A stretch of 47,270 nt of DNA from Pseudomonas sp. GM78 (GTDB taxonomy: Bacteria; Pseudomonadota; Gammaproteobacteria; Pseudomonadales; Pseudomonadaceae): positions 1 through 47,270 of the forward strand of contig NZ_AKJF01000054.1 of the NCBI RefSeq assembly GCF_000282475.1, in the 5' to 3' direction. The position numbers and the translations under genes are program-made. Below are positions 24,931 to 31,879 of the stretch, piece by piece; within the stretch, counting starts at the first letter, position 1; each line of letters begins with the position of its first letter. The notes under the pieces were generated by a model. The model did not search any database, was not told where the DNA came from, and saw nothing but the letters and a program-made list of their open reading frames with translations.

Positions 24931-25403
24931 CAGTCGCGCAGATACTCGCGGTGCTGCTTCAGGGCTTCTTTGTAGCTGGCCTTGGCTTCCACTGCCGTTG
25001 GGAACCATTCACCCTGCACGTCGCGGTCACAAGACCACTTGTAGCCGGAGCGGGTGCGATACATGCGGAACTGACGCTGACCATCGACGATTCGACGCTC
25101 ACGATGCGGCCTGTTGATTTCAAGGAACTCATGAAAATCGCACGTCCACTCCTCGTCGTAGTAACGGTCGTAGTTAGTCTTGCGCGGTGGCCGGGGCAGC
25201 TTGTCTGCCATATCGCCGTATTCGATCCCGTCGACGGGGTGGTAGTGGCAGGCGTGCCGTTTTTCGTCTTCGTCGAGTACGATGCCGATGTGGTGGCCGA
25301 AGTCTTGCGTGATGGTGCCAGGCTTGCCGTAGGCGATGACGCGGCGGCCAATTTCGGCAGGCACCTGATAGTGCTGCCGGACGTATGCGCAGTTGTGGCT
25401 CAT
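24930..25403 (-). CDS. Phage protein, unknown function, KOW-like N-terminus
   Basis: A 157-residue protein. The early part (VPAEIGRRVIAYGKPGTI then IGIVLDEDE) looks like a small SH3/KOW-type barrel; the rest is rich in Tyr, Arg and Asp with a helical end (EALKQHREYL). GGAG precedes the ATG. No known family. Short open frames in other phases are shadows. Confidence 0.6.
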   Translation of the reverse strand: MSHNCAYVRQHYQVPAEIGRRVIAYGKPGTITQDFGHHIGIVLDEDEKRHACHYHPVDGIEYGDMADKLPRPPRKTNYDRYYDEEWTCDFHEFLEINRPHRERRIVDGQRQFRMYRTRSGYKWSCDRDVQGEWFPTAVEAKASYKEALKQHREYLRD

Positions 25404-25433
25404 GGATTTCTCCAGTGAGGCGCCGCCCTCACG

Positions 25434-25455
25434 GGCTGGCGTGATTCGTTGAAGT
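25434..25455. repeat. Leader repeat, copy 2
   Basis: GGCTGGC plus GTGATTCGTTGAAGT, identical over 22 bases to copy 3; a hairpin (GCCC/GGGC) abuts it on the left. It lies between the start of a leftward gene and the small rightward zinc-ribbon gene. Confidence 0.65.
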
Positions 25456-25497
25456 GGTGGCGCTATGCTGAGTTGAGACCTAACGGAGGGCTCTCAG

Positions 25498-25665
25498 ATG
25501 GCCAAGTGCAAGAAGTGTGATGAAGAACTTCAATTCGATATGGACGACAAGTAGGATCAGGTCGAAGTCGTGTGCCCGAGATGCGGTGCGCGGCATGTGG
25601 CCAGGCTGGATCGCATCATCCCCACTGATTCCTGGGGCGCAGTTCGAGGTCGTCCTGGTGGATGA
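25498..25665 (+). pseudogene. Small zinc-ribbon gene split by an in-frame amber codon
   Basis: Starting at ATG 25498 with a strong GGAGGG site, the frame reads MAKCKKCDEELQFDMDDK, meets TAG at 25552-25554, and continues in the same frame through VVCPRCGARHVARLD to TGA at 25663. The two CxxC pairs, one on each side of the stop, together make one four-cysteine zinc ribbon of 55 codons. A C-to-T change (CAG to TAG) would explain it. Recent inactivation or amber read-through are both possible. It lies opposite to its neighbours, like the two morons. Confidence 0.6.
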
Positions 25666-25671
25666 CTGAGG

Positions 25672-26232
25672 TCAGGCGGTGTTGCGCTGATTCAGCACCT
25701 GGCGGCGCGCAGCTTCAAACTCGCTTGCCACAATCTCCGCGGCACCTTCGATGTGCTCGCCGTCTTCCTTCAGCTGGAATCCCAGGTTGAGATAAATGGC
25801 GCCTTCATGCTTGAAGAACACGCCACCGCTCAACCACACACTGCCCCAGTCCACGCCAAGCGCCTTCCATACGTCGTCCTTGCTGATGCGCGCAGGGCAG
25901 TGCTCTTGCCACAGAGCGGTCAGGCGTTCGTGTTCAGCCTTGTACGCTGCCCGGGCTTCTTTCGTCGTGCCTTTCTCAGGCTTGGTCGCATGTCGCAGGG
26001 CGCGGTAACCGTATTCGTCCGGGCGCCGCCAATGAACGTCCAGATCCCGGCTATCGCTGATCTTCACGCCGCCGACATAGCAGTCACTGCCTGAGTACAT
26101 TGGAGAGCCGGGGCCGCCGAAAACGTCTTTGAGCGCCTCGCGCTTGCGGTCAAATTCGGCCCGCTTGGCGTCCCATGCAGCGATGGCGGCCAGTGCTGGG
26201 GCGGCGTTGGTCTTGTAGAAGTAGCTGCTCAT
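25672..26232 (-). CDS. Phage protein, unknown function
   Basis: A 186-residue protein. The start (MSSYFYKTNAAPAL) is fixed by GGAG upstream; the longer frame runs back through the leader repeat and into the divergent moron. A helix with AIAAWDAKRAEFDRKREAL opens it, and the end has GVFFKHEGAIYLNLGFQL. Not recognised. Confidence 0.6.
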   Translation of the reverse strand: MSSYFYKTNAAPALAAIAAWDAKRAEFDRKREALKDVFGGPGSPMYSGSDCYVGGVKISDSRDLDVHWRRPDEYGYRALRHATKPEKGTTKEARAAYKAEHERLTALWQEHCPARISKDDVWKALGVDWGSVWLSGGVFFKHEGAIYLNLGFQLKEDGEHIEGAAEIVASEFEAARRQVLNQRNTA

Positions 26233-26262
26233 GGCAATCTCCAGACAGACGCCAGCCTCGCC

Positions 26263-26319
26263 GGCTGGCGTGATTCGTTGAAGTCGGGTATTTGTGTTCG
26301 GCCCGGCATGGAGCCGGTT
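26263..26319. repeat. Leader repeat, copy 3
   Basis: Same 22-base core as copy 2 and the longer extension shared with copy 1. A strong hairpin, CGCCAGCC/GGCTGGCG (26250-26270 region), sits between it and the ribosome site of the leftward gene. A rightward moron begins 14 bases after its right end. Confidence 0.65.
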
Positions 26320-26332
26320 TGGGGAGATTTCA

Positions 26333-26806
26333 GTGGCTAACGAACTAGCGATGATTACAGTCGCAATAATATCCGGCGCCGGAGTGTTAGCTGGCAGCTT
26401 TTTAACCTGGCTTTTGAACAGCATCACCGCGGGAGAAACTGCCAAGCGGGCAGAGCGTTCGGCTATGAGACTGTCGACCGAGGAACGCTATCTTTCCGTG
26501 ATGACCTCGCTTGAGTTGTTTATTCGCTCTCGAACACGAGGAGCTGAAATAGATCGAGAGTTGGCTAGCCTCAATGCGGTAATAGGTCTATTCGGAAGTG
26601 ACGCAGTCAAAGACCGATTCAAGGTATTTGGTGAGAAGTTTCGCGCATATGAGAACGCCTATGAAGAATCTGGTAAATCCTATGTTTCGATATCCGATGC
26701 TGCAGACGACTTTCCTGACGAATGGAACAAAGCCATTTCAGCAATGTACAAGCTTTCCGGAGAAATGAGGCAGCACATTATGCAGCTTTGCGCTTTCAAA
26801 GACTGA
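26333..26806 (+). CDS. Moron-like single-TM protein
   Basis: A 157-residue protein opposite in direction to the operon around it. GTG 26333 follows GGGGAG by six bases. A membrane helix (MITVAIISGAGVLAGSFLTWLL without its ends, about 7-27) precedes a helical cytoplasmic domain with charged residues and ends before a hairpin terminator. The layout is like the moron at 24185, but the sequences do not look alike. Probable lysogenic-conversion gene; role unknown. Confidence 0.6.
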   Translation: MANELAMITVAIISGAGVLAGSFLTWLLNSITAGETAKRAERSAMRLSTEERYLSVMTSLELFIRSRTRGAEIDRELASLNAVIGLFGSDAVKDRFKVFGEKFRAYENAYEESGKSYVSISDAADDFPDEWNKAISAMYKLSGEMRQHIMQLCAFKD

Positions 26807-26809
26807 GCA

Positions 26810-26827
26810 AGGCCGGTCGCCCGGCCT
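26810..26827. terminator. Hairpin between convergent genes
   Basis: AGGCCGG-TCGC-CCGGCCT: 7-bp perfect stem between the moron and the DUF2303 gene, without a clear T-run. Likely a shared terminator. Confidence 0.5.
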
Positions 26828-26834
26828 CTATGGA

Positions 26835-27650
26835 TTACTTCGGATCGAAAGCACCCAGAGACAAGGTTGCGGCGTCACCGATCTTGTCCTGAAGTACAGT
26901 CTTGAACTCCTGAGCGATGTCCTCGCGCTGAACCTCTTCACCGACCCAGCGTAATTTGAGTGCGGGCACTGAACCGCTGGTGAGCACAGAAATCCGCAGA
27001 TTGATCCGCTGCTCGGTCAAGCCCTCATACGGGATGGTGCTGAACAGCAGGGCCGCGGGCAGCGTTTCTTTGCTTCGGGCCTCGATCTGATCCATGGCGC
27101 TACGGCTGGCGCTGGTGTCGCCGACGGTGTTTTCCGATTCGCTGGTCGCCTTAACTGTGATTGTGCGTACAGCTGCGATGGCCCGGGCGACAGGTATTTC
27201 CTTACCTTCGTCATCTACTGGGGTCAGGTATTGGTGCCAATCTTCGATCCAGTCGCTCAGATCTTTCTGAGACATCGCGCGCCCACCGATTGTCTGAGCT
27301 GCCTTGTAGCCAGCCGATGCTTTCAATCGAAGTACTGCGCGGTCATCGGCGTGCCCTGGCAGTTCATCGGTGCCCAGGTTGAACAGCAACGTGCAGGTCA
27401 TTTCGTCCTGGTCGATAAAGCCTTTGGCGGACGAGATTGCCCGAGCGGCGACGTAGGCGCTGAAGTCGGCCAGCGAATGGGTGGAGTAGATGCCACGGAA
27501 GCGGCTGCGGCCAGCTTGCCATTTTTCCAGGGTGACCACCTGGCAGCCTTCGGGCAGCACGATAGTAGGCGTTTGGGTGGCCAGCGCTTTACCGCTGGCT
27601 TCCAGCGCGGTGTCGGTGATGAGCTGGATCGCTTCTTTGGTCAGAGACAT
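26835..27650 (-). CDS. DUF2303 family phage protein (YfdQ-like)
   Basis: A 271-residue protein matching the YfdQ/DUF2303 pattern: TIVLPEGCQVVTLEKW near the start, then RFRGIYSTHSLADFSAYV and LSDWIEDWHQYL. The family is widespread in phage early operons, and its role is not established. Downstream of a 115-residue partner with which it usually occurs. Confidence 0.8.
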   Translation of the reverse strand: MSLTKEAIQLITDTALEASGKALATQTPTIVLPEGCQVVTLEKWQAGRSRFRGIYSTHSLADFSAYVAARAISSAKGFIDQDEMTCTLLFNLGTDELPGHADDRAVLRLKASAGYKAAQTIGGRAMSQKDLSDWIEDWHQYLTPVDDEGKEIPVARAIAAVRTITVKATSESENTVGDTSASRSAMDQIEARSKETLPAALLFSTIPYEGLTEQRINLRISVLTSGSVPALKLRWVGEEVQREDIAQEFKTVLQDKIGDAATLSLGAFDPK

Positions 27651-27676
27651 TGTTCGGTTCCTTGATGGTCGGGCGG

Positions 27677-28024
27677 TTAGGTGCGAGGAGTGATAGGGGC
27701 TTGTTCACGGCTGAAGAGCTGGTCGTGCTTCTCCGCGAAGAGCGTGATCTTGCCGCCGGAGCCGACATGCATCGGCGTATCCAGGCTGGTGTTCTCGCTG
27801 CGGGTACCGCGCTTGGTGGGCACCTTGTAGTCGAGCTTGTGCTTGATCTTCACCTGACTGGATTCGCCGATCTGGCTGAAGTCCAGCGTGATCACCAGCT
27901 TGCCGGCCTTGCCGTGGTCAACAACCCCGGAGGCTACTTCGGAAAGGGCGTGACCGATTTGGCTGGCGAAAGCGCCGCCGTTGAGCTCTTCGAGGAACTC
28001 TGCGGTGTCGGTAGGAGTGGGCAT
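27677..28024 (-). CDS. Phage protein partnering DUF2303
   Basis: A 115-residue protein starting MPTPTDTAEFLEEL with a strand-rich core (AGKLVITLDFSQIG, VKIKHKLDYKVP). Genes of this type commonly precede DUF2303 in phages. Function unknown. It ends 26 bases before the DUF2303 start. Confidence 0.65.
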   Translation of the reverse strand: MPTPTDTAEFLEELNGGAFASQIGHALSEVASGVVDHGKAGKLVITLDFSQIGESSQVKIKHKLDYKVPTKRGTRSENTSLDTPMHVGSGGKITLFAEKHDQLFSREQAPITPRT

Positions 28025-28119
28025 GGCTGTAGCTCCGGGATGGCCAATAGGCCGCTGGGTGGAAGTGTGAATTGGGACTGACGAAGGCGCTGGCGCACCT
28101 GGTTGTTGATGCGTCTCAT
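27934..28119 (-). CDS. Possible small overlapping gene
   Basis: A 61-codon frame (MRRINNQVRQRLRQSQFTLP...) whose ATG overlaps the upstream stop as ATGA, but which runs 90 bases into the next gene in another frame. The coupling favours it and the overlap and Ser/Pro-rich end argue against it. Only the first 30 residues look natural. Confidence 0.25.
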   Translation of the reverse strand: MRRINNQVRQRLRQSQFTLPPSGLLAIPELQPCPLLPTPQSSSKSSTAALSPAKSVTPFPK

Positions 28120-28580
28120 GCTGCGACCTTCACCTGATGCCAGGCGCCGGCGGCATAGAACAGCTTTGCGGCCTGCGCTTCTTCTAGCGTTACCTCTGCA
28201 GGAACGGCGATCCATCCAGACGCAATCAGGTGGTTCGGGTTGCAGCTGTTTCGCAGCTCCAAGTAGTAATGCTCGATGGCATCCGTCAGGCGCTCAACCT
28301 TGTAGATGCCCTCCGGCGATATCTCCACCGACTTGACGTACTCAACGCCGCGCTCGTCTCGACACATGGCGCTGATGTAGATCGTCCATCGGTAGGAGAA
28401 GTCGAACAGAGCGTTGGCAGTCGCCAGGCTTCGAATCTGCCGGCAGCTCTTCCAGTTCGCCATGATCTGGGCGCCACTTGGGTCGATGTTCACGACCGCG
28501 ACATGATTGGTTCGGAGCAATGCCCGGCAGCTTCGCTCGGCCCGGGCGAAGCCGTTGTTGGGCTTTCGTACCTTGCTCAT
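28116..28580 (-). CDS. Phage protein, unknown function
   Basis: A 154-residue protein; the start is fixed by GGAGG and an ATGA overlap with the previous gene, and a longer upstream frame is spurious. A basic N-terminus (MSKVRKPNNGFARAERSC) precedes alternating strands (HVAVVNIDPSG, YRWTIYISAMCRDERG) and a C-terminal helix (LEEAQAAKLFYAAGAWH). Not recognised. Confidence 0.6.
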   Translation of the reverse strand: MSKVRKPNNGFARAERSCRALLRTNHVAVVNIDPSGAQIMANWKSCRQIRSLATANALFDFSYRWTIYISAMCRDERGVEYVKSVEISPEGIYKVERLTDAIEHYYLELRNSCNPNHLIASGWIAVPAEVTLEEAQAAKLFYAAGAWHQVKVAA

Positions 28581-28810
28581 AGCGCCTCCGTGATTCGCCG
28601 AAGCGCGATGCGTTCTGCATGGGTAGGCGAAGGACGGCGCCGCTTGAGGACAGTGTCCGGGGCGATATGTGCGGACCGGGCAGGGCGCTGCTTCATCTCG
28701 GCTGCGGGTTCGACCAGGGCTTTGCCGCCGTCGCCGAAGAACTTTTCCAGTTTCTGGCTCAGGTGTGCTTCGATCGCGTCCTTGGGGTGAGGCATTGGTA
28801 CGCCGATCAT
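28577..28810 (-). CDS. Small phage protein, unknown function
   Basis: A 77-residue protein with a helix (KDAIEAHLSQKLEKFFG) and a basic tail (RRRPSPTHAERIALRRI). GGAG lies upstream of the ATG. Coupled by ATGA overlaps to the genes before and after it. Confidence 0.55.
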   Translation of the reverse strand: MIGVPMPHPKDAIEAHLSQKLEKFFGDGGKALVEPAAEMKQRPARSAHIAPDTVLKRRRPSPTHAERIALRRITEAL

Positions 28811-29169
28811 TGCTGTGCTCCAAAGTAAGCGAAGACGAACAGCAGTGCGGCGCACCCGATGGCCCAGCGCATGAGAATCCGCCCGAAGCGGCTGCTGGTC
28901 AGTCGGACACCTTCGAAGAAGTCCGCGTTCTGCTCGAGCTGCTTCGCGAAATCGCAGGCCATGTCGTGGCCGTCACGGGCGCCGCGGGAGACGCCGGTGT
29001 CATGCTCGACAATGTCGAACTTGTTGCCGCCCAGGGGGATGACGTTGAAGCGTGGCGCACGCACTGGCTCTTCGCGACCGATCATCTGGTACATCTCCGA
29101 AGTGGACATCGAGACACGCTCCCGCATCACCTGCAGGATCGCTTGTTTTTGGCGAATGGTTTGGTTCAT
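28807..29169 (-). CDS. Small phage protein with C-terminal membrane helix
   Basis: A 120-residue protein. A soluble N-terminal part (MNQTIRQKQAILQVMRERV...) is followed by a Phe-rich segment and a C-terminal membrane helix (WAIGCAALLFVFAYFGA), giving a tail-anchored layout. The start at 29169 has GAGGGA upstream. Coupled by ATGA to the next gene. Function unknown. Confidence 0.6.
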   Translation of the reverse strand: MNQTIRQKQAILQVMRERVSMSTSEMYQMIGREEPVRAPRFNVIPLGGNKFDIVEHDTGVSRGARDGHDMACDFAKQLEQNADFFEGVRLTSSRFGRILMRWAIGCAALLFVFAYFGAQQ

Positions 29170-29202
29170 GGCTGATCCCTCGGTGGTGGGGTTGCGTGTA
29201 TT

Positions 29203-29258
29203 CGTCAGCACTCGGGCCTCCTGCTGGTTGCCGTTGGGCGCAGGGGAGAGTGCTGACG
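29203..29258 (-). promoter_or_regulatory. Leader hairpin of the 29169 gene
   Basis: CGTCAGCACTC (29203-29213) and GAGTGCTGACG (29248-29258) are perfect 11-bp arms around a 34-base GC-rich loop, 33 bases upstream of the start codon. It would form in the leader RNA. Confidence 0.5.
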
Positions 29259-29275
29259 GATAAAGGCAGGCGTAA

Positions 29276-29301
29276 AAAAGCCCGATCGAAACCGGGCTTT
29301 T
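29276..29301. terminator. Rho-independent terminator
   Basis: AAAAGCCCG / CGGGCTTTT arms with an 8-base loop and A/T tails on both sides, so it can act in either direction. In the leftward direction it would stop transcription from the PL7 side. Confidence 0.7.
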
Positions 29302-29743
29302 GTTGGTGTCACGAAGACCTCCCTACGTGACAGCCTCCCAGGCCCGCTACTGGCGACGGCCTGGGTTTGAATCATCAGCGGTGACCTTGAACTTGGGGTG
29401 GCCTACCGATTGCTCGGCCGGTGCGCGGTAACACCGTCTGCCTAGATGTCCGCTGCCTGCCAGGGTGTAGGGCGCAGCCTTCAGGCTTACTGCGCCACGC
29501 GGGTGAAGCGATGGTCTACTTCATGGCTTAAGCTCCTGTTGCGCGCTCACTGGGCAGGCAGTGGCCACCTATCGAAGCTGCATTGGAATGTCGGTCCACA
29601 CCATTTTTTGCAATCGACGTCCGGGTATTCGCCACAATCCGATTGCTCTGGAGATGCTTTTTTCATGACCCGCCGACATTCCGATACAGCCTCTGTCGAG
29701 GGATCGGGCAGTTATCGTCAGGCTGACGTGGCGCTGGTTGGTC

Positions 29744-30418
29744 TTACCCGTGTGTGATGGATAGATCACTGATCACGCAAATCGAAGCGTCCTCAGGATC
29801 GGTGGATTCGGAGTAGTCGATCTGGTTGTACACGCCGCCATGGAAAGCGAGAGTCTTCGTGTCCCAGGTGTTGTCGAGGCGCATGATCGCGGAGGTGGAT
29901 TTGATGCCGTTGCAGCTGGCAGATACCGATACAGCGCCGCTCGAATTGGCGTGAATGTTGATTTTGAAGAGCGCGCCGAGCGGCACGTTCTCCAATACCG
30001 TCGAGTTGACCGGATCGTCTTGCAGGTAGCTCGACCGGAACCCCATGGTGATTTTGCCTTTGTTCCAGAACACCTTTACCGGTGGGCGTTCAGAACCCTG
30101 CACATGAATTTGGCCAATCACGACCTTCTGCAGCGAATTGACCTTCGTTAGCCGCATTTCTTGACGGCACCAATGGTCTGCGGCACTTGCAAACAGCCAA
30201 TAGCCAGGCTCTTTCCATTCACAACGAGTTCGATGGACGCTTTTACTGGAAGCTCCAAGTGTTGGCGCCGTCATCTGCAGCGATCCGTCGGGAAGCATCG
30301 AGGCGACGCTTGGGCATTCGATCAGCGCTCGCCAGCCGATCAAGTCAAGGGAGATAGGGTTCGTGTCGGAAATTGGAAGCGGGGTGGCGATGATGAAATT
30401 GCTGATATCTACAGTCAT
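29744..30418 (-). CDS. PL7-like polysaccharide (alginate) lyase, prophage-borne
   Basis: A 224-residue protein with the three conserved blocks of polysaccharide lyase family 7: RQEMR (for R(S/T)ELR), GQIHV (QIH) and AFHGGVYNQ (for YFKAGxYNQ). The catalytic Gln/His, the Arg and the Tyr of VYNQ are present; the usual K of YFKAG is H. PL7 enzymes cleave alginate by beta-elimination. There is no signal peptide or tail-fibre fusion, and it sits in the early leftward operon, not with tail genes. Release would need lysis. Start: AAGGA upstream of ATG. An RNA element (30484-30523) is in its leader. Confidence 0.72.
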   Translation of the reverse strand: MTVDISNFIIATPLPISDTNPISLDLIGWRALIECPSVASMLPDGSLQMTAPTLGASSKSVHRTRCEWKEPGYWLFASAADHWCRQEMRLTKVNSLQKVVIGQIHVQGSERPPVKVFWNKGKITMGFRSSYLQDDPVNSTVLENVPLGALFKINIHANSSGAVSVSASCNGIKSTSAIMRLDNTWDTKTLAFHGGVYNQIDYSESTDPEDASICVISDLSITHG

Positions 30419-30483
30419 TGTCGATTCCTTATTTCATTTGATGTCACCTGTGCTCTGTTGAGCCCTTCGCTTGATGTAGGCCT

Positions 30484-30523
30484 ACATCCCGCTACCCACT
30501 CAGTGAATGGGCAGAAGTGATGC
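30484..30523 (-). promoter_or_regulatory. Structured leader element, copy 3 (before PL7 gene)
   Basis: Read leftward: GCATCAC, an inner CCCA/TGGG-type hairpin, then GGGATG. Same order and spacing as the elements before terB and csrA, with a diverged inner stem. Confidence 0.5.
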
Positions 30524-30526
30524 TTG

Positions 30527-30730
30527 TCAGAACGGCGCGGCGTCCAGTGCGGCACTGCCTTTTTCGGTGAGCGCCACCTTGCCGTCGACAACATGAGCAA
30601 ACCCCTCACACTCCATGTCAGCCCAAAGCCGAGGGCCGATCGGTTCATGGTCATCGATGAGGTGTTCCAGCGTGGCGTTGCCGGCGGTGTTGCGGATGTA
30701 CTGCGCCACTTTTTTTAGTATGGGTGTCAT
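30527..30730 (-). CDS. Small winged-helix-like phage protein
   Basis: A 67-residue protein. Helices IRNTAGNATLEHLIDD and PRLWADMECEGF followed by a strand pair with VVDGKVALTEKG give a winged-helix-like pattern. It overlaps the preceding small membrane-protein gene by ATGA. Function unknown. Confidence 0.6.
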   Translation of the reverse strand: MTPILKKVAQYIRNTAGNATLEHLIDDHEPIGPRLWADMECEGFAHVVDGKVALTEKGSAALDAAPF

Positions 30731-30894
30731 TTCCCTTTATCCTTGCCGACCATCAGCACCATCAAAAGCATCGCGACGAGCACCAGGTCGCCAACCATTG
30801 ACAGGATCCGGCTGGCCGAGTCGACGAATACGACCCCGCCAGCTAGGCCGTAGGCTGCCAGCGAGCGCGCTCTGTTGCTGAACCTGCCGAACAT
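30727..30894 (-). CDS. Small membrane protein, 55 residues
   Basis: MFGRFSNRARSLAAYG..., followed by a hydrophobic helix (MVGDLVLVAMLLMVLMVG) and a KDKGK tail. The start lies two bases after the terB stop and the stop overlaps the next start as ATGA, so the frame is held between two coupled genes. No own ribosome site is visible. Confidence 0.6.
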   Translation of the reverse strand: MFGRFSNRARSLAAYGLAGGVVFVDSASRILSMVGDLVLVAMLLMVLMVGKDKGK

Positions 30895-30896
30895 GA

Positions 30897-31334
30897 CTAC
30901 AGGTAGTCTTTTAGGTTGAGGTTCATGATCTTGGCGGCCTTCTCCAGCACCACCATTTCGGCGTCCTCGATGTCGCCGTCAGCCTCCGCCACGGTCAGCA
31001 TGAAGTTCAGCACCGTAGCCGCGTCGTCGACGCTGTGCGCCAGATCCTTCAGTTCCTTCTCGGCGTTCTGGCGAATGATGCGCGGGCCGCCGTCGTTGAA
31101 GTCGGCCTTGGCGCGGTCAATGGTGTTGCTCAGCTCTGCGCCGAAGCCCTTCAGGGCGGGAGAGTTGTTGATCAACTTCTCGATCTTCTCGAGCTCTTCT
31201 TTTTCGATGTCGCCATCGGCGGAAGCGACGTAGAAGACGCCGTAGACCGACGCCTGCATCAGATCGCGGTTGGTCATCACGGCCAGGGCCTGGCGGGCTT
31301 CGCCGGATTTCTTGCCAAACAGTTTGCCGAACAT
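30897..31334 (-). CDS. TerB-like tellurite-resistance domain protein
   Basis: A 145-residue protein. After MFGKLFGKKSG it has the two acidic, EF-hand-like blocks of TerB, VASADGDIEKEELEKIEKL and TVAEADGDIEDAEMVVLEKA, in an all-helical body. TerB proteins bind metal and are linked to phage inhibition and stress complexes (known of the family); a phage copy may interfere with or mimic them (inference). The start is fixed by AGAGGA. It is the second gene of the leftward operon after csrA. Confidence 0.78.
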   Translation of the reverse strand: MFGKLFGKKSGEARQALAVMTNRDLMQASVYGVFYVASADGDIEKEELEKIEKLINNSPALKGFGAELSNTIDRAKADFNDGGPRIIRQNAEKELKDLAHSVDDAATVLNFMLTVAEADGDIEDAEMVVLEKAAKIMNLNLKDYL

Positions 31335-31356
31335 GGTGAATCCTCTGGGTTGGGTA

Positions 31357-31397
31357 GCATCCCGATGCACCCTGTGGCCAAGGTGCAGCAGTGATGC
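31357..31397 (-). promoter_or_regulatory. Structured leader element, copy 1 (before terB)
   Basis: Read leftward: GCATC, ACTGCT, inner stem GCACC/GGTGC around a 10-base loop, then ATC and GGGATGC, whose GATGC pairs with the first GCATC. It lies 23 bases before the terB start. Confidence 0.55.
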
Positions 31398-31404
31398 TTT
31401 TCGA

Positions 31405-31578
31405 TCAGGCCTTAGCTGCATCCTGAATACGCTGGTAGATCTCTTGACGATGCACGGCGACCTCTTTCGGCGCCTCAAACGCCAGCTTTACTTGCTGCCC
31501 GCTAACACTCAGCACCGTGATGCTGATGTCGTCGTTAATGCGGATGGTTTCGCTGGGCTTGCGGGTGAGTATCAACAT
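31405..31578 (-). CDS. csrA: Phage-encoded CsrA/RsmA family RNA-binding regulator
   Basis: A 57-residue protein, too short for simple ORF cut-offs. [18 protein letters not shown] matches the CsrA N-terminus including the RNA-contacting L4 and R6, and [17 protein letters not shown] gives the second RNA-binding strand with VHR and the C-terminal helix. CsrA dimers bind GGA motifs in leaders and change translation or stability. Its own leader has GGGATG, AAGGAG and CAGGAC before the ATG, so autoregulation is likely. First gene of the leftward operon, in the place where lambda has N. Confidence 0.88.
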   Translation of the reverse strand: MLILTRKPSETIRINDDISITVLSVSGQQVKLAFEAPKEVAVHRQEIYQRIQDAAKA

Positions 31579-31596
31579 GGTCCTGCTCCTTGGTTG

Positions 31597-31637
31597 TCAT
31601 CCCAAAGCACCCGGTTGCCCAGGTGCTTCAGTGATGC
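31597..31637 (-). promoter_or_regulatory. Structured leader element, copy 2 (before csrA)
   Basis: Read leftward: GCATCAC, inner stem AGCACC/GGTGCT-like around a 9-base loop, then GGGATG. Lies 19 bases before the csrA start, same geometry as copy 1. Confidence 0.55.
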
Positions 31638-31735
31638 TGTCCGTCTTGCTGGCCGCTGTTACTCGCCACCTGCGGACTGGGCGATGATTTCTTTCCGTAC
31701 GTTTACGGTTTGGCTCCTGGGGCCTGGCAATACGG

Positions 31736-31769
31736 CGTACCGAGGTGGGAGTCGCCCACGCCTGGTACG
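31736..31769 (-). promoter_or_regulatory. Nested hairpin in the leftward operon leader
   Basis: CGTACC/GGTACG outer arms (31736-31741 / 31764-31769) enclose TGGG/CCCA inner arms. It sits in the 300-base untranslated stretch between the putative leftward promoter and csrA, where antitermination RNA signals are found in other phages. Confidence 0.4.
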
Positions 31770-31879
31770 TCAATGTCCGGCTTATCCAGAAGCTTTCTGC
31801 AGTTGGGTTGTTAAAGAGCGGCAGGCCTCTCGGCCCTTCGCACCTGGCACCTGATTGGGTTCCGTGTTGCGATGGGGTG

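Larger units (their letters stand above)
29170..29743. other. Gene-free gap in the leftward operon
   Basis: 574 bases with a long-range hairpin, a terminator (below), a second inverted repeat CCCAGGCC/GGCCTGGG (29338-29366), and no convincing gene. Short frames on both strands lack ribosome sites. It may hold a promoter for the genes to its left or a small RNA. Confidence 0.4.

Noticed and set aside
24874-26319. CRISPR array made of the GTGATTCGTTGAAGT repeats
   Set aside because: Only three copies, 540-830 bases apart, with genes in between and no Cas genes.
29446-29757. 103-codon plus-strand frame in the gap left of the PL7 gene
   Set aside because: No ribosome site at its start, unusual composition and overlap with the PL7 gene end.
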